Origin: Helianthus annuus
Taxonomy: Eukaryota > Streptophyta > Magnoliopsida > Asterales > Asteraceae
Length of the DNA stretch: 64,000 nt
Reading direction: 5' to 3'
Assembly (NCBI RefSeq): GCF_002127325.2
Contig: NC_035448.2
Coordinates: forward strand, 89,914,546 to 89,978,545
Every line of letters begins with the position of its first letter. Within the stretch, counting starts at the first letter, position 1. Positions 24,119 to 35,371 of this stretch are shown here, piece by piece. A program made the position numbers and the translations under genes. Under the pieces are notes generated by a model, which made no database searches, had not been told where the DNA came from, and saw only the letters and a program-made list of their open reading frames with translations.

Positions 24119-25709
24119 GCTTATGTGAGTGCATACTTCATTAGATTAAAAATTTCGGGTTTCGGGTTTGAATAAAACCATATGGCCGAAAATTTTAACA
24201 TGGTTAACCCTTTGTTTTTCAAGATTATTTTCTTACATGCATAAGAGAATCTTGAAAAATTTATTTCATATGGATGATTTGTTTGTTTGGACAAAACTTA
24301 CCTTTTCGGTTTTTAGAACATAGCCGAAAATGTTTATAAAAGGGAACCATTTTTTTATGCTTCTTGAAATTAATATATATATTTGGATATATATTTTGGT
24401 GCATATGACCTAGCCATGACCTTGTGTTGAATGATTGTGTTGTTATTTATTATTTCAATGGGTTGTAATAATTATTATTTTGTTCTTCCATTAGAAGATA
24501 TGTAATTTATTTATTTTCATTTGGTATGTAATATAAATAGATTAGGTGCATTTTATTTTACTAGAAAAATGTATTAGGATATATTTTGTAAAAGAAGATG
24601 CACACAAAAATGAGCTTTTGGTTTGGACCATAATATTCGGTCCAAAGAACTTCATCGTTCAACAACGGGATTTCAAACCCGATAACCAAAACTCATTTTT
24701 GGAGTCCAAAGGAGTTTGGAGCTGAATATAAAAGACTTTTGGAAGCTCAAAGATGGTGGAGAAATCACAACACAAGAAGGAGACTTGAAGCATTTGGATG
24801 CGGGATCAAGTGGGAGTTCAACGACACATTGCTTGTGTCATTTTTCACCCTTTAGGAAGGACCTTTTGGCACACTTGTTTCGGCTAACAAGTGTTGTCAA
24901 AATAGTTGGCTATGGTTATGCACCTATTGTTATGCTTGTGTGGTTGCTTATTTTGTTGTTTAGATGATATGTCGATATGCATGACTTAACAAACTAATAA
25001 TCAACAACAAGCGTAAAATTGGTTCTTAACAAAATCATTAAAATGGTTAATAAAAGGTTTTATTAAAAAATTAATGATTTTATAATAAAATGGGTTTTAT
25101 TAAAAAGAACCTTGAAAATTAGTTTTCACTAAAGTACCATTAATTTGAATGCATGCAAATGTATGGTACATAATATTTTCTAACTAGAATTTTGAAATAT
25201 TGAAAACTCTTTTATAAAACAAGTCAAGCACCATCCTTTTATACAACACTCGAAACACTTAGGAACTCTTATTGTGGGATAAAGGTCACCTAACCACATT
25301 TGAGAGAACTTGTATGTTCGAGGTGGGATTACCATGTTTGTGGGATAAAGGTCACCTAACCACTTATGTGTATAAACTCACGCGTGTGTGTAAGTTGGAC
25401 GACTTGATTTGGAAACCATGAACTTAGGGTCACCAAAGCATGGGGAGCAAAGGTGTTGATGGGATTAAACATGCCAACTAAACATAAAGATGTTTAACCG
25501 ATCCCATATGGCTAGAAATTGCAAAGAGTTGCAATTGTCAAACGTTGACTACCTTGTTAATTTAAATAGAGGGATAAAGGTCACCTAACCAATATTTTTA
25601 TGTAACGTTGGATTCTAGATTTTAATCATTAATTAGACACAAAAGGGTATTAATGATTAAAATATAATAATATCGAAAATACTAAAATTGAACTTGTTAA
25701 ATTTTGTAG
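24119..25709 (+). other. Long untranslated leader of copia B
   Basis: About 1.6 kb, similar to the leader of A, without a supported gene. It contains three copies of GATAAAGGTCACCTAACC (25278-25295, 25344-25361, 25573-25590). Confidence 0.8.
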
Positions 25710-25876
25710 ATGGCCGCTAACAATGCAAACCCGATTACCCAAACCGTCCGAAACCTATCACTAAGAACCATCCTTGAAAAGGATCGTCTCAACCATAACA
25801 ACTTCATGGATTGGTTTCGAAACTTGAGAATCGTTCTCAAGCAAGAGAAGATATCCTATGTGTTGGACGATCCTAT
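25710..25876 (+). pseudogene. Copia B gag, N-terminal part, cut by element C
   Basis: ATG at 25710 opens NANPITQTVRNLSLRTILEK, then NNFMDWFRNLRIVLKQEKI and ISYVLDDP, the capsid start typical of this copia group. It is uninterrupted until element C begins at 25877. The next gag sequence on the right (from about 34700) matches a position about 380 bp further into gag of element A, so the middle of gag is missing. Confidence 0.9.
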
Positions 25877-26513
25877 TGTGACAACCGGTAATTAACGCCT
25901 CTTAATTGCATGATTAACAAACGTTTAGGCGATAACAAATAGTGTTTAAGACACAAATCAGCTTAATTAGACTTTTGAAATGCCTAGGAACGCCTATCTA
26001 ACCTTTCAGAACGCGCATAGTGATTTACGGGAAATCTGCTGGATATTAAGCGATAACGAACGGATACCGTACAAAATACTGACAACGCCGACAAATGAGA
26101 AGTTTATACATATAATTTATACTTATGGATTTCGTTTTCCGAAATTATCAAGCTTTCTAACGGCACACAACACAAACGTGAGCGGAAAAAAAAACGCGGA
26201 AATCGGAAGACACCGTTAATCGACAACGAAACAGAAGCACTGGACTCAAGTTACGTCTCAGTATTAGTACATTATGATATATTTAACTTCGTTTTCAAAT
26301 TTTGGTATCGGCAGTTGGAAACAGATCGAAAAATGGACAAGAAACGACGACCGAAGCAGTTTACGCGTTTTAACGCAATCGACAAAAATACGCATCATGT
26401 GCTATTCGCGACTTAAAAACGCGTATTTTACTAATCAAATGATATTGTACAAAATAAAGTACGTTTATAATACACTAGACTAGGCATTACTACACACATG
26501 GTTAAAAAAAAAA

Positions 26514-26553
<40 letters not shown>

Positions 26554-29435
26554 CTAGTAACTAGATGATTACTTGCTGATCCATTTCCAACTAGAAAACC
26601 AAACCATGAAGTTACCTATCTTTGACTCCATAGCCCTTACCATGTCACTCAACAACCTACCCACCATTCCATCGACCATACCACTCATCATCTTGTGATG
26701 TGCCTTACCCAAAAATATCTAGTTCATAATTGATTACATATAAAAATAAATGACTGGTTATTTTCAAGAGTTTATCACATCCAAGAACACATTCACATCT
26801 CTCCATCTCGTTTCCTCCCTCTTTCAAAACCAAGCCACCATTCTCTAATACTTGAAGATTGTTTAGAAGTTCTCCAAGGCTACATCTTGTTCCATCACCT
26901 TCTTAGTCTTTGGTATGATTTGTTTTTAAAACCTTATTCCTAATTATTAATACTTTGTCTAGATCAAGTCTGAGTCACCCAACACTTGAAAATTTGAAAA
27001 GAAATAGAATATGAAAACTTGTTTGTCCAAATACACCATTTCATGAAAATGTATAAATATACATATGATTTTGGAATTTGCTACAAGACATCATAATTCT
27101 TGCTTTCCTTCCTGTACGCATTCCTGACTTTAAGTTTGTTTAATAACTTTTCATGTTGAGTTCATATGTATATACTTGTATGGTAATAAACTTTATAACT
27201 AGGCCTAACATCGTGCTCATTACATATGTCATGATCATGTATATTTATTTATTTATTTATTTATTATTATTTTTTTTTTTTGAACTTCATACAATAATAA
27301 ATTACACTCAACAATCATATTAAACTAAAAGCATATAAACTGTTTTCACCAATTATGTTGACTAACGTAGTTGTTAAGTCACACTTACAATTTTTTTCCA
27401 AGTCTAGTTGTTTCAAAAGCATGTTAATAAATTAGAATTTGTAAGAAAGTTGTGATTTTACAAAACCAAACGTTGACTTAAGACATAGAGGTTTGAAAGG
27501 GGATCTATGAATTATTATGCCTTATACATGTATTCAATAAATATGGTTAGTACAAGATAGTTGGATGGTATAGCATAATATATATGTATATATCTTGTAA
27601 ACTAAAAGAATGAGAAATCATCTTTTACTAAAAATATGGTTTTGAATACAAAGTGACTTTTTATAAAATAACGACCCATCCATTAGTTGTGATGGGGCTT
27701 GGTAAAGATGTTCAAATTCTTTTATACAAAACATATACATATATATATATAGATATATGTGTGTGTGTTTGTATTTTTGGTTGTAAATTGAAAACCGACT
27801 TATAAAAAAAAAATAATAATAATAGCATTATTGGGATAAATTTTTGTATAAAAATAATATGTATTATTTTTACTACGATACGTGACGTACTTGGAAGTGC
27901 GTTGTCTAAAAATAAATATATGATATATATTTATCTATTTGTCGAGACAAAACACGAATTATGTGGTAAACTACTTTGGTCATATCTACATCTATATTTC
28001 TTTATAAGTCTAAATAAATATATTTGGGTAGTCGGGTAACATATCACCAACGCTTGTCAGGTCGAACCCGTGAGTTGAACCTTTTTAAAAATGAAATATA
28101 TTAACACGTCGAGTCGTGTTGGGTGAATCGAATACATCTCAGACATGAATGTCATGAACATAGAATAGACTTTAAATGTGTCTTAATATCACTTAGGGCA
28201 CGGTTAGGTCGCCGCACGTACACGTGGACATTGCTAATTATTTGTGGTATTTGGAGCATACGCTTACTAAGCAGGTGAGTTCATAACCCCCCACTTTTTA
28301 CTGTTTTACATTTTTATAAATGTTTTCGGGGGTGGAAAGACGTGCAAGTTTTTGCAAAAGAAAACAATATTTCGATGAACGAGAACACATATTTATAAAC
28401 CATGTTGCAAATGATTTTCAACGAACATGAAAAGTTTACGAACGAATTATACTAAACATACCGGTTCTACAAAACGTGCATGATTTTCATGACTAGTGAC
28501 GAGAATGTCCTAGTTACAACAACGGGACTGGGTTGGCCTGCGTACGAAAAACGAGACAACTCAGTGAGATCATGTCCCCCTTTTCTTTCAACGTTTCGGT
28601 TTACAACTTTCGGGGGAAATACATGTCAAACTTAGGTATGATTAAGTTATGGAATGAACTCTTAGATCATGTGAGCATAGGCTGTAACTGAGGTGCCATT
28701 AATCCTTTTGAGGACCAAGGAACAAAGGTTAGATCTAATGGGTACGGGCGAGCCCCACTCACGGTCCATGGGTGACCACTTAGAGTGCTGTTGTGTCCAG
28801 CGTCGAGAGTTCGACACTTAAATTGCCTACGCGGGTTGAGTACCTCCTATGTCGTCGCATATATTAATGTCCTCGCGAAACATTAGTGATCAACATGTTC
28901 ACAGACGCTTTACATACCAACTTACAACACTATAACTTTCAAATGTTTTTAATATTCATTTGACGCAAACTCATAATACATGTATTTACAAACTTTGATA
29001 ATGTTTTCAACTTATGTACAAGTAATAGGACGTGTTGGTCCTGCTTACAAAGACTTCTTTTGGGCTCGGCCCATTCTCTCTCGTGTAATGCACAAAGATT
29101 TTCGTGGGCTAGACTCACAGTTTTCATATGATATATCGAGAAAAATGATTCTATTATGTTTTCTCCACAACTTTTAAACCAGTTATCAAAAAGATTTATT
29201 TTAAATCTTTTCAAAACAAACTATGAACTCGCTCAACTTTATGTTGACTTTTTCGCATGTTCTTTCTCAGGTTGCATTTTCAAAATTATGGAACGGTTGG
29301 AATAGGAGAACCCATGGGATTTCGAGCACTTAGCGGGCGTTCATTGTTTAGAAGTCTTAGCTTTTTTTTTGCTTCCGCTGTGCAATGAAGATACCGGTCC
29401 AGTCACGCCAAGCTCTGATATTTCGGGGTGTGACA
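25877..29435 (+). repeat. 5' LTR of element C
   Basis: TGTGACAACC start, GGTGTGACA end. It includes a GT/TA microsatellite (26513-26552), the shared LTR hairpin motif TGAACTCGCTCAAC (29224-29237), and a segment alignable with the LTR of E around CATGTCCCCC (C 28570, E 51908). Confidence 0.92.
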
Positions 29436-29436
29436 G

Positions 29437-29450
29437 ATTGGTATCAGAGC
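29437..29450 (+). promoter_or_regulatory. Primer binding site (tRNA-iMet) of element C
   Basis: TTGGTATCAGAGCA starts two bases after the LTR, with TGGTATCAGAGC matching the initiator Met tRNA end. Confidence 0.85.
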
Positions 29451-32016
29451 AATAGGTTTCAGCGAATTAGGTTTCTGTAGAGATAACTAGGCTTTAACCT
29501 AACTATCCTCTAGGGACTTAGATATCAAGACTTGAACACATACAGAACGCCTAAGACTTGAATATGGGTTCCAACCGTTGCCAAGAACAATGAGTCAACT
29601 ATTTTGATTTTAAACATGCACAAGAGTTGTGTTTGATACACGATACACGAAACAATTATATACGATAAACAAAAACCTTGAGAGTTTTAATAACATGCAT
29701 TTAGGACCTTTGGAAAACTTATGTCGAAACTCATTAAAGGTCCTTACGTAGGAGTCGCGACTATTAACTCGGGCAAACGCCATCATATTATGTCGTCTAT
29801 GTTATTTCACTTACCCGAGCAGGTAACCTACGCGGAACGAAACGCTAGTGCACGAGGATACATGAAACTCAAACTATACGTCAACGGATGTCGGAGCACA
29901 TCACATTCTACGCGGAACGAAACGCTAGTGCATAAGTATACATGAAACTTAAACTATACGTCAGCGGACACGAGTTTCGAGGCAAAGCCCCTGGAAAACA
30001 TGATAGGGCACGATAACAACGATGCTAATCCCGGTAGTGGGAGAACTACCGGCTGCAATACAACACTTTGCCACGTAATCCTGCAAATGACATGAGTCAC
30101 GCTAAGGTACGCTAAAACAAGATTTCACATCAGTCGATACTTAGTCCGAAGAGACTTACAATGGTTGGCGCTGCAAAAGAAGTCACACGTCTTCACATCT
30201 CCCCTATTTCATGAATGGCAAATACGCAATGTTCGGCATTCCATGGTAATCTCATCTAGCAACCGATCATCACGTGAACTTCCAGGTAAAGTCCTTAAAC
30301 TTCTTTTGTTGAAATTCTGATTTTTGCATATAGCGAGTAGACTTTCATATTTCTACTCCCCCTAATGATCCTTGCATCACGAAAATTTTCTTTCATAATA
30401 GCGAATACTCATTTGCTTCATTCTTGACGAATTCATATGTTACACATGCGTTGTTTGTTAAGCATGTGGCTTCACTTGAAATTGTTGCTTTATCAAGTTC
30501 AAATATTATTTCGCTATCTTCACTCCTTGCATTGTGATCTTGCTAAACCACATTATTGCATAATGTTGACTCTTTGATATCGAGTCAACGAAACTCATTG
30601 AAACTCCTTTCTTTTCAAGCTACATACATGGTTTTTCGTTGTAACCATGGCAAAACTTTCTTGTTGATACATGTAATCATTGTTGGATTACGCTTAAACC
30701 AAGTTTAATTGTTGAACTTGCTCGTTATATATATTCGATTCAAGATTCCATATGATGGATTGAAGCCATCATATTCGAAATAATCCCAACAAGCACTTCA
30801 TTTGCTTTGAATCATAACAGGCTTGTTTGGTCTTTGACTTCATTGAATGGTTTCTTTGATCACGATCACCTTGCGGTGACGTTTTCCACAAGTTTGAAGC
30901 TTGCGCTAATCTCGTTGCTCACATCATGTATGGATTTAATTCTTTATTTATTGGTTTATTGATATTAAATCCGCTTTGTGGATTTATCATATTAGAGCGA
31001 TCTTAACACAATCGTGTGTTAAGATAATGGTACACAAATTTATGTCATATTTCGGTGTACCTCTTAACGGTTCTTTCTGCATCGGTCAGACATTTCGTGA
31101 TATTTATTGCTCTTCATTTTCGATCGAAAAACATTATTTATTTGTTTCATTTTCAATCGAAAATCCTATGAGATTTGTTTGAAACAAACATTCAGATTTA
31201 CTTCGTTGAACCATTTATTTGATTTCAAACACGGTGAACTTGTTCTGTCACCGCTATCATTGAATTATTTCAACCACTACGACACCTTGTGGCGTCAGTA
31301 TAAACTTGCAGCTTGGGCTAATCATGATCGAGCGTTTCATGCAAAACACAGGCGATATTTGTTCGATCACCGCTATTATTGAATTGTTTTATTCACTACG
31401 ACACCTTGTGGCGTCGGTATAAACTTGTAGCTTGTGCTAATCACAATCAGCTGTTTGATGCGAAACTATATATGCTTTTCGTTCGACTCATCATTTGAAC
31501 AGTCTTAATGCAATTATTTATTAAGACGGTGATACACCAAGTTCACTTGTATATCATTTCGGTGTATCCTTGCAATTCAATAATGTCTTCACATAGATTT
31601 ATGTTCAGTCATTGGTTCAAAAGTTGACGATTCATTTTCATGTATCTATTGCAAATGAATTTGTTGATATGTGTTTCATTTAAACAACGACCAACGCAGT
31701 TTCCGTTGGTAGCAAATTCTTTTGTTTAAAAAAATTGATTTGTATATTGTAACCGTTCATTTGGATTCTCTTGGTCGAAATTCCTCCTTTGTTGAACCCC
31801 GTAGACTTGGTCGCAGTGGTGATATTATCACTACGCTTCGTTCACTTGACGGATTTCTAGAACAAACTCAGTCTAACCATTGGGTTCTTATTGATGCAAA
31901 TTGTCTTTACATTCATGTAATTTGAATAAGTCTTGATTCAATTAAGTTGTCATTCACTTTGGAATTTTTCGGACTTACCTGCAAAACGACACAACTTTGA
32001 GGAGATAACATAAACT

Positions 32017-32036
32017 AAATTTCGAGGACGAAATTT
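32017..32036 (+). repeat. Pre-purine-tract palindrome of element C
   Basis: AAATTTCGAGGACGAAATTT, a near-perfect inverted repeat, lies 17 bp before the 3' LTR. The same type of palindrome precedes the 3' LTRs of D and E. Confidence 0.85.
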
Positions 32037-32053
32037 CTGCAACAGGGGGAGAA

Positions 32054-33513
32054 TGTGACAACCGGTAATTAACGCCTCTTAATTGCATGATTAACAAACG
32101 TTTAGGCGATAACAAATAGTGTTTAAGACACAAATCAGCTTAATTAGACTTTTGAAATGCCTAGGAACGCCTATCTAACCTTTCAGAACGCGCATAGTGA
32201 TTTACGGGAAATCTGCTGGATATTAAGCGATAACGAACGGATACCGTACAAAATACTGACAACGCCGACAAATGAGAAGTTTATACATATAATTTATACT
32301 TATGGATTTCGTTTTCCGAAATTATCAAGCTTTCTAACGGCACACAACACAAACGTGAGCGGAAAAAAAAACGCGGAAATCGGAAGACACCGTTAATCGA
32401 CAACGAAACAGAAGCACTGGACTCAAGTTACGTCTCAGTATTAGTACATTATGATATATTTAACTTCGTTTTCAAATTTTGGTATCGGCAGTTGGAAACA
32501 GATCGAAAAATGGACAAGAAACGACGACCGAAGCAGTTTACGCGTTTTAACGCAATCGACAAAAATACGCATCATGTGCTATTCGCGACTTAAAAACGCG
32601 TATTTTACTAATCAAATGATATTGTACAAAATAAAGTACGTTTATAATACACTAGACTAGGCATTACTACACACATGGTTAAAAAAAAAGTGTGTGTGTA
32701 TATATATATATATATATGTGTGTGTCTAGTAACTAGATGATTACTTGCTGATCCATTTCCAACTAGAAAACCAAACCATGAAGTTACCTATCTTTGACTC
32801 CATAGCCCTTACCATGTCACTCAACAACCTACCCACCATTCCATCGACCATACCACTCATCATCTTGTGATGTGCCTTACCCAAAAATATCTAGTTCATA
32901 ATTGATTACATATAAAAATAAATGACTGGTTATTTTCAAGAGTTTATCACATCCAAGAACACATTCACATCTCTCCATCTCGTTTCCTCCCTCTTTCAAA
33001 ACCAAGCCACCATTCTCTAATACTTGAAGATTGTTTAGAAGTTCTCCAAGGCTACATCTTGTTCCATCACCTTCTTAGTCTTTGGTATGATTTGTTTTTA
33101 AAACCTTATTCCTAATTATTAATACTTTGTCTAGATCAAGTCTGAGTCACCCAACACTTGAAAATTTGAAAAGAAATAGAATATGAAAAGTTTACGAACG
33201 AATTATACTAAACATACCGGTTCTACAAAACGTGCATGATTTTCATGACTAGTGACGAGAATGTCCTAGTTACAACAACGGGACTGGGTTGGCCTGCGTA
33301 CGAAAAACGAGACAACTCAGTGAGATCATGTCCCCCTTTTCTTTCAACGTTTCGGTTTACAACTTTCGGGGGGAAATACATGTCAAACTTAGGTATGATT
33401 AAGTTATGGAATGAACTCTTAGATCATGTGAGCATAGGCTGTAACTGAGGTGCCATTAATCCTTTTGAGGACCAAGGAACAAAGGTTAGATCTAATGGGT
33501 ACGGGCGAGCCCC
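32054..33513 (+). repeat. 3' LTR of element C, internally deleted and truncated
   Basis: It matches the 5' LTR almost exactly from TGTGACAACC to ATGAAAA at 33183-33189, then jumps to the sequence at 28434 of the 5' LTR. The lost 1,416 bp are flanked in the 5' LTR by ATGAAAA at 27011 and 28427, so the deletion took place between 7-bp direct repeats. The LTR then stops at GAGCCCCA (33513) where the 5' LTR goes on for about 680 bp. Confidence 0.92.
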
Positions 33514-34710
33514 ATCAACTTGTATCTCACACTTTCTATCACGGCTTTAGAAATGATGTCCGGAGGCCTCGCATGGTTTTTGAACAAACGATTGTTTCTT
33601 TCCTGCCAAATAACATACATTGAGGCTGCAACTATCAATTTACAAAGCAGGTTTGTCGCCGATTTCGAACGCGACCGATGCTTCAACCACTCCACAATCT
33701 CGGTCCATCTTGGTTCAACTCTATCCATACCAACTTTAGATCGGACCGTACACCATATTTCCGAGGACAACTTGCATTCGAAAAACAAGTGATCATGCGA
33801 ATCCACATTTTCATAGCACAAGAGGCAGCACATCATGTTCATATTTTTTCTCCGGGGATAGCTCCATTGCAAGATCTTGTCTTGCGTTAGAAGCTTTCGT
33901 CGAACAATGAGCCACATCAAAAAGGCGTGCCGAGGAACACATTGAGAGAACCAAACGATACTTGCCCAATTCACCTCCTGCTCCCTAGCCCGAACCGAAT
34001 TCCAAACCCCTGAAGAGGAGTACTCATTAAGCTTATCACCATCCCTCCACAATAGCCGATCCTGATTATTCACGTTTCGTTGCATGCGATCTAATTGTAT
34101 AAGCACCGGATAAGTATCTCTCCAAGCATCCGGCCATAACCAAGAACCCTCCGTATAGACATCCGCCACTTTTGCATTCAACGAGAAACCCTCTCTGGTT
34201 ATAACTCTAGGAGTTAGAAAATTGCATAACGGACCGATAGTACTCCACAAGTCAAACCAAGCATATGTGTTATTACCGTTCCCAATCTGAGACCAAACAT
34301 GCTGACGGATTAAAGGCCTAAGTTGAGACATCTTCCTCCAACTCCAACAGCAAGAAGTCTGAACCCTATGGTCCCAAAAACTCCGACCTCTTAGACGATA
34401 AGAATGAATCCAAGCCACCCAAAGCGAGTTACGGTTACTAGAATGCTCCAAATATGCGACACCATGAGAGCTTTATAAACATCCGCGATCCGTCGAATAC
34501 CCAAACCTCCCTCATGTTTCGGCACACATACCGAACTCCAAGACACTTTCGCCCTACCCCGCTGAGAAGGAGATTGAGCCCAAAGAAAATTACGCATTTT
34601 AGATTCCAACTCCTTAATGACTCTAGCTGGTAAAATAAAAACCGAGGACCAGTACACATGAAAAGCTGAAAGGACGGAAATGATTAATTGCAACCTGCCT
34701 GCAAAAGAAA
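33514..34710 (-). mobile_element. LINE fragment (RT C-terminus and zf-RVT), minus strand
   Basis: On the minus strand, from about 34710 down, the frame reads LSFAGRLQLI, FILPARVIKELESKMRNFLW, KHEGGLGIRRI and ALMVSHIW. After a frameshift near 34440 it continues NSLWVAWIHSYRLRGRSFWD, then the zf-RVT part with WSSGVWNSVR-like, VPRHAFLMWLIV, LTQDKILQW, CCLLCYENVDSHDHLFFEC and WQERNNRLF. These are hallmarks of plant L1-type LINE ORF2 C-termini. The final codons run into element C sequence. There is no 5' part, poly-A tail or TSD, so this is a piece, not an insertion with its own ends. Confidence 0.88.
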
Positions 34711-35371
34711 GGGACACGTCAAGGGAAAGGGAAAAGGAAAAGCTAAAGCAGAACCCGCCAAACCAAAAGAGAAGAAGCAAAAGGTTGCTACGAATGACCC
34801 ATGTTTTGAATGTGGTGAGATAGGACATTGGAAGAGAAATTGTCCGACCTATCTCAAAGAGTTGAAAAACAAGAGGGATGCAGGGCAAACCTCAGGTACT
34901 ATCTTTATGATACATGTTGAGCTTAATGTTATTTCTTCTAACACATGGGTACTAGATACCGGATGTGGAACTCATATTTGCAATTCGTTGCAGGGGTTCA
35001 AAAGAAATAAACATTATAAGAAGGGAGACGATAGTCTCTTTATGGGCAACGGAGCAAAAGTTGAAGTCGAAGCTCAAGTAGACTACGTTTTAAAGCTTCC
35101 AAGTGGTTTGGAAGTTATTTTGAAGAATGTTTTGTATGCTCCTAGTTTGACTAGGAACATAATTTCAGTTTCCCTTTTAAAACAATCTGGTTTCAATTTC
35201 GAATTTGTTAACTACGACATTTATGTTTCTAAGAATGATGTGTTTTATTTTAAAGCTATGTCTTTAAATGGTATTTATGAATTAGATCATGATAACGCAT
35301 CATATGATAGCTCAATGTACCAAGTAACCAACAAGAAACTCAAAATGGATTTGAGTGATTCCTATCTTTAG
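34700..35371 (+). pseudogene. Copia B gag C-terminus and protease, one nonsense codon
   Basis: The frame resumes within a Lys-rich linker and shows zinc knuckle CFECGEIGHWKRNC (34802-34843) and protease WVLDTGCGTHICNS (DTG near 34955). It stays open to TAG at 35369-35371, where A and the family have TGG (Trp) before the integrase HxRLGHI motif. The same frame then carries on to 37715, so this single change is the only point lesion seen between the zinc knuckle and RNase H. Confidence 0.9.

Larger units (their letters stand above)
29436..32053 (+). other. Internal region of element C, non-coding
   Basis: No Gag, protease, RT or integrase motif in any frame; the longest frames are under 95 codons. 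It contains degenerate internal duplications: ACGCGGAACGAAACGCTAGT at about 29830 and 29911, CACTACGACACCTTGTGGCG at about 31275 and 31394, and a looser pair near 30996 and 31505 with TTTCGGTGTA. This fits a large retrotransposon derivative that keeps only signals for transcription, priming and packaging. Confidence 0.8.
25877..33513 (+). mobile_element. Element C: non-coding gypsy derivative (LARD-like) with truncated 3' LTR
   Basis: A 3,559-bp 5' LTR starts TGTGACAACCGG inside gag of B and ends GGTGTGACA at 29435. A primer site TTGGTATCAGAGC follows. The internal 2.6 kb has no gag or pol. The pre-LTR palindrome (32017-32036) and purine tract CAGGGGGAGAA lead into the 3' LTR at 32054. LTR ends, palindrome and purine tract match the Tekay-like elements D and E, so C is probably mobilised by relatives of these. 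The 3' LTR has a 1.4-kb deletion and is cut at 33513, so no TSD can be read on the right; CCTAT precedes the left LTR. Confidence 0.85.

Noticed and set aside
26274..26483. ORFs of 69-79 codons repeated at 25980-26483 and 32157-32660
   Set aside because: They lie in the two LTR copies of element C; their identity reflects LTR identity, and no protein family is recognisable.
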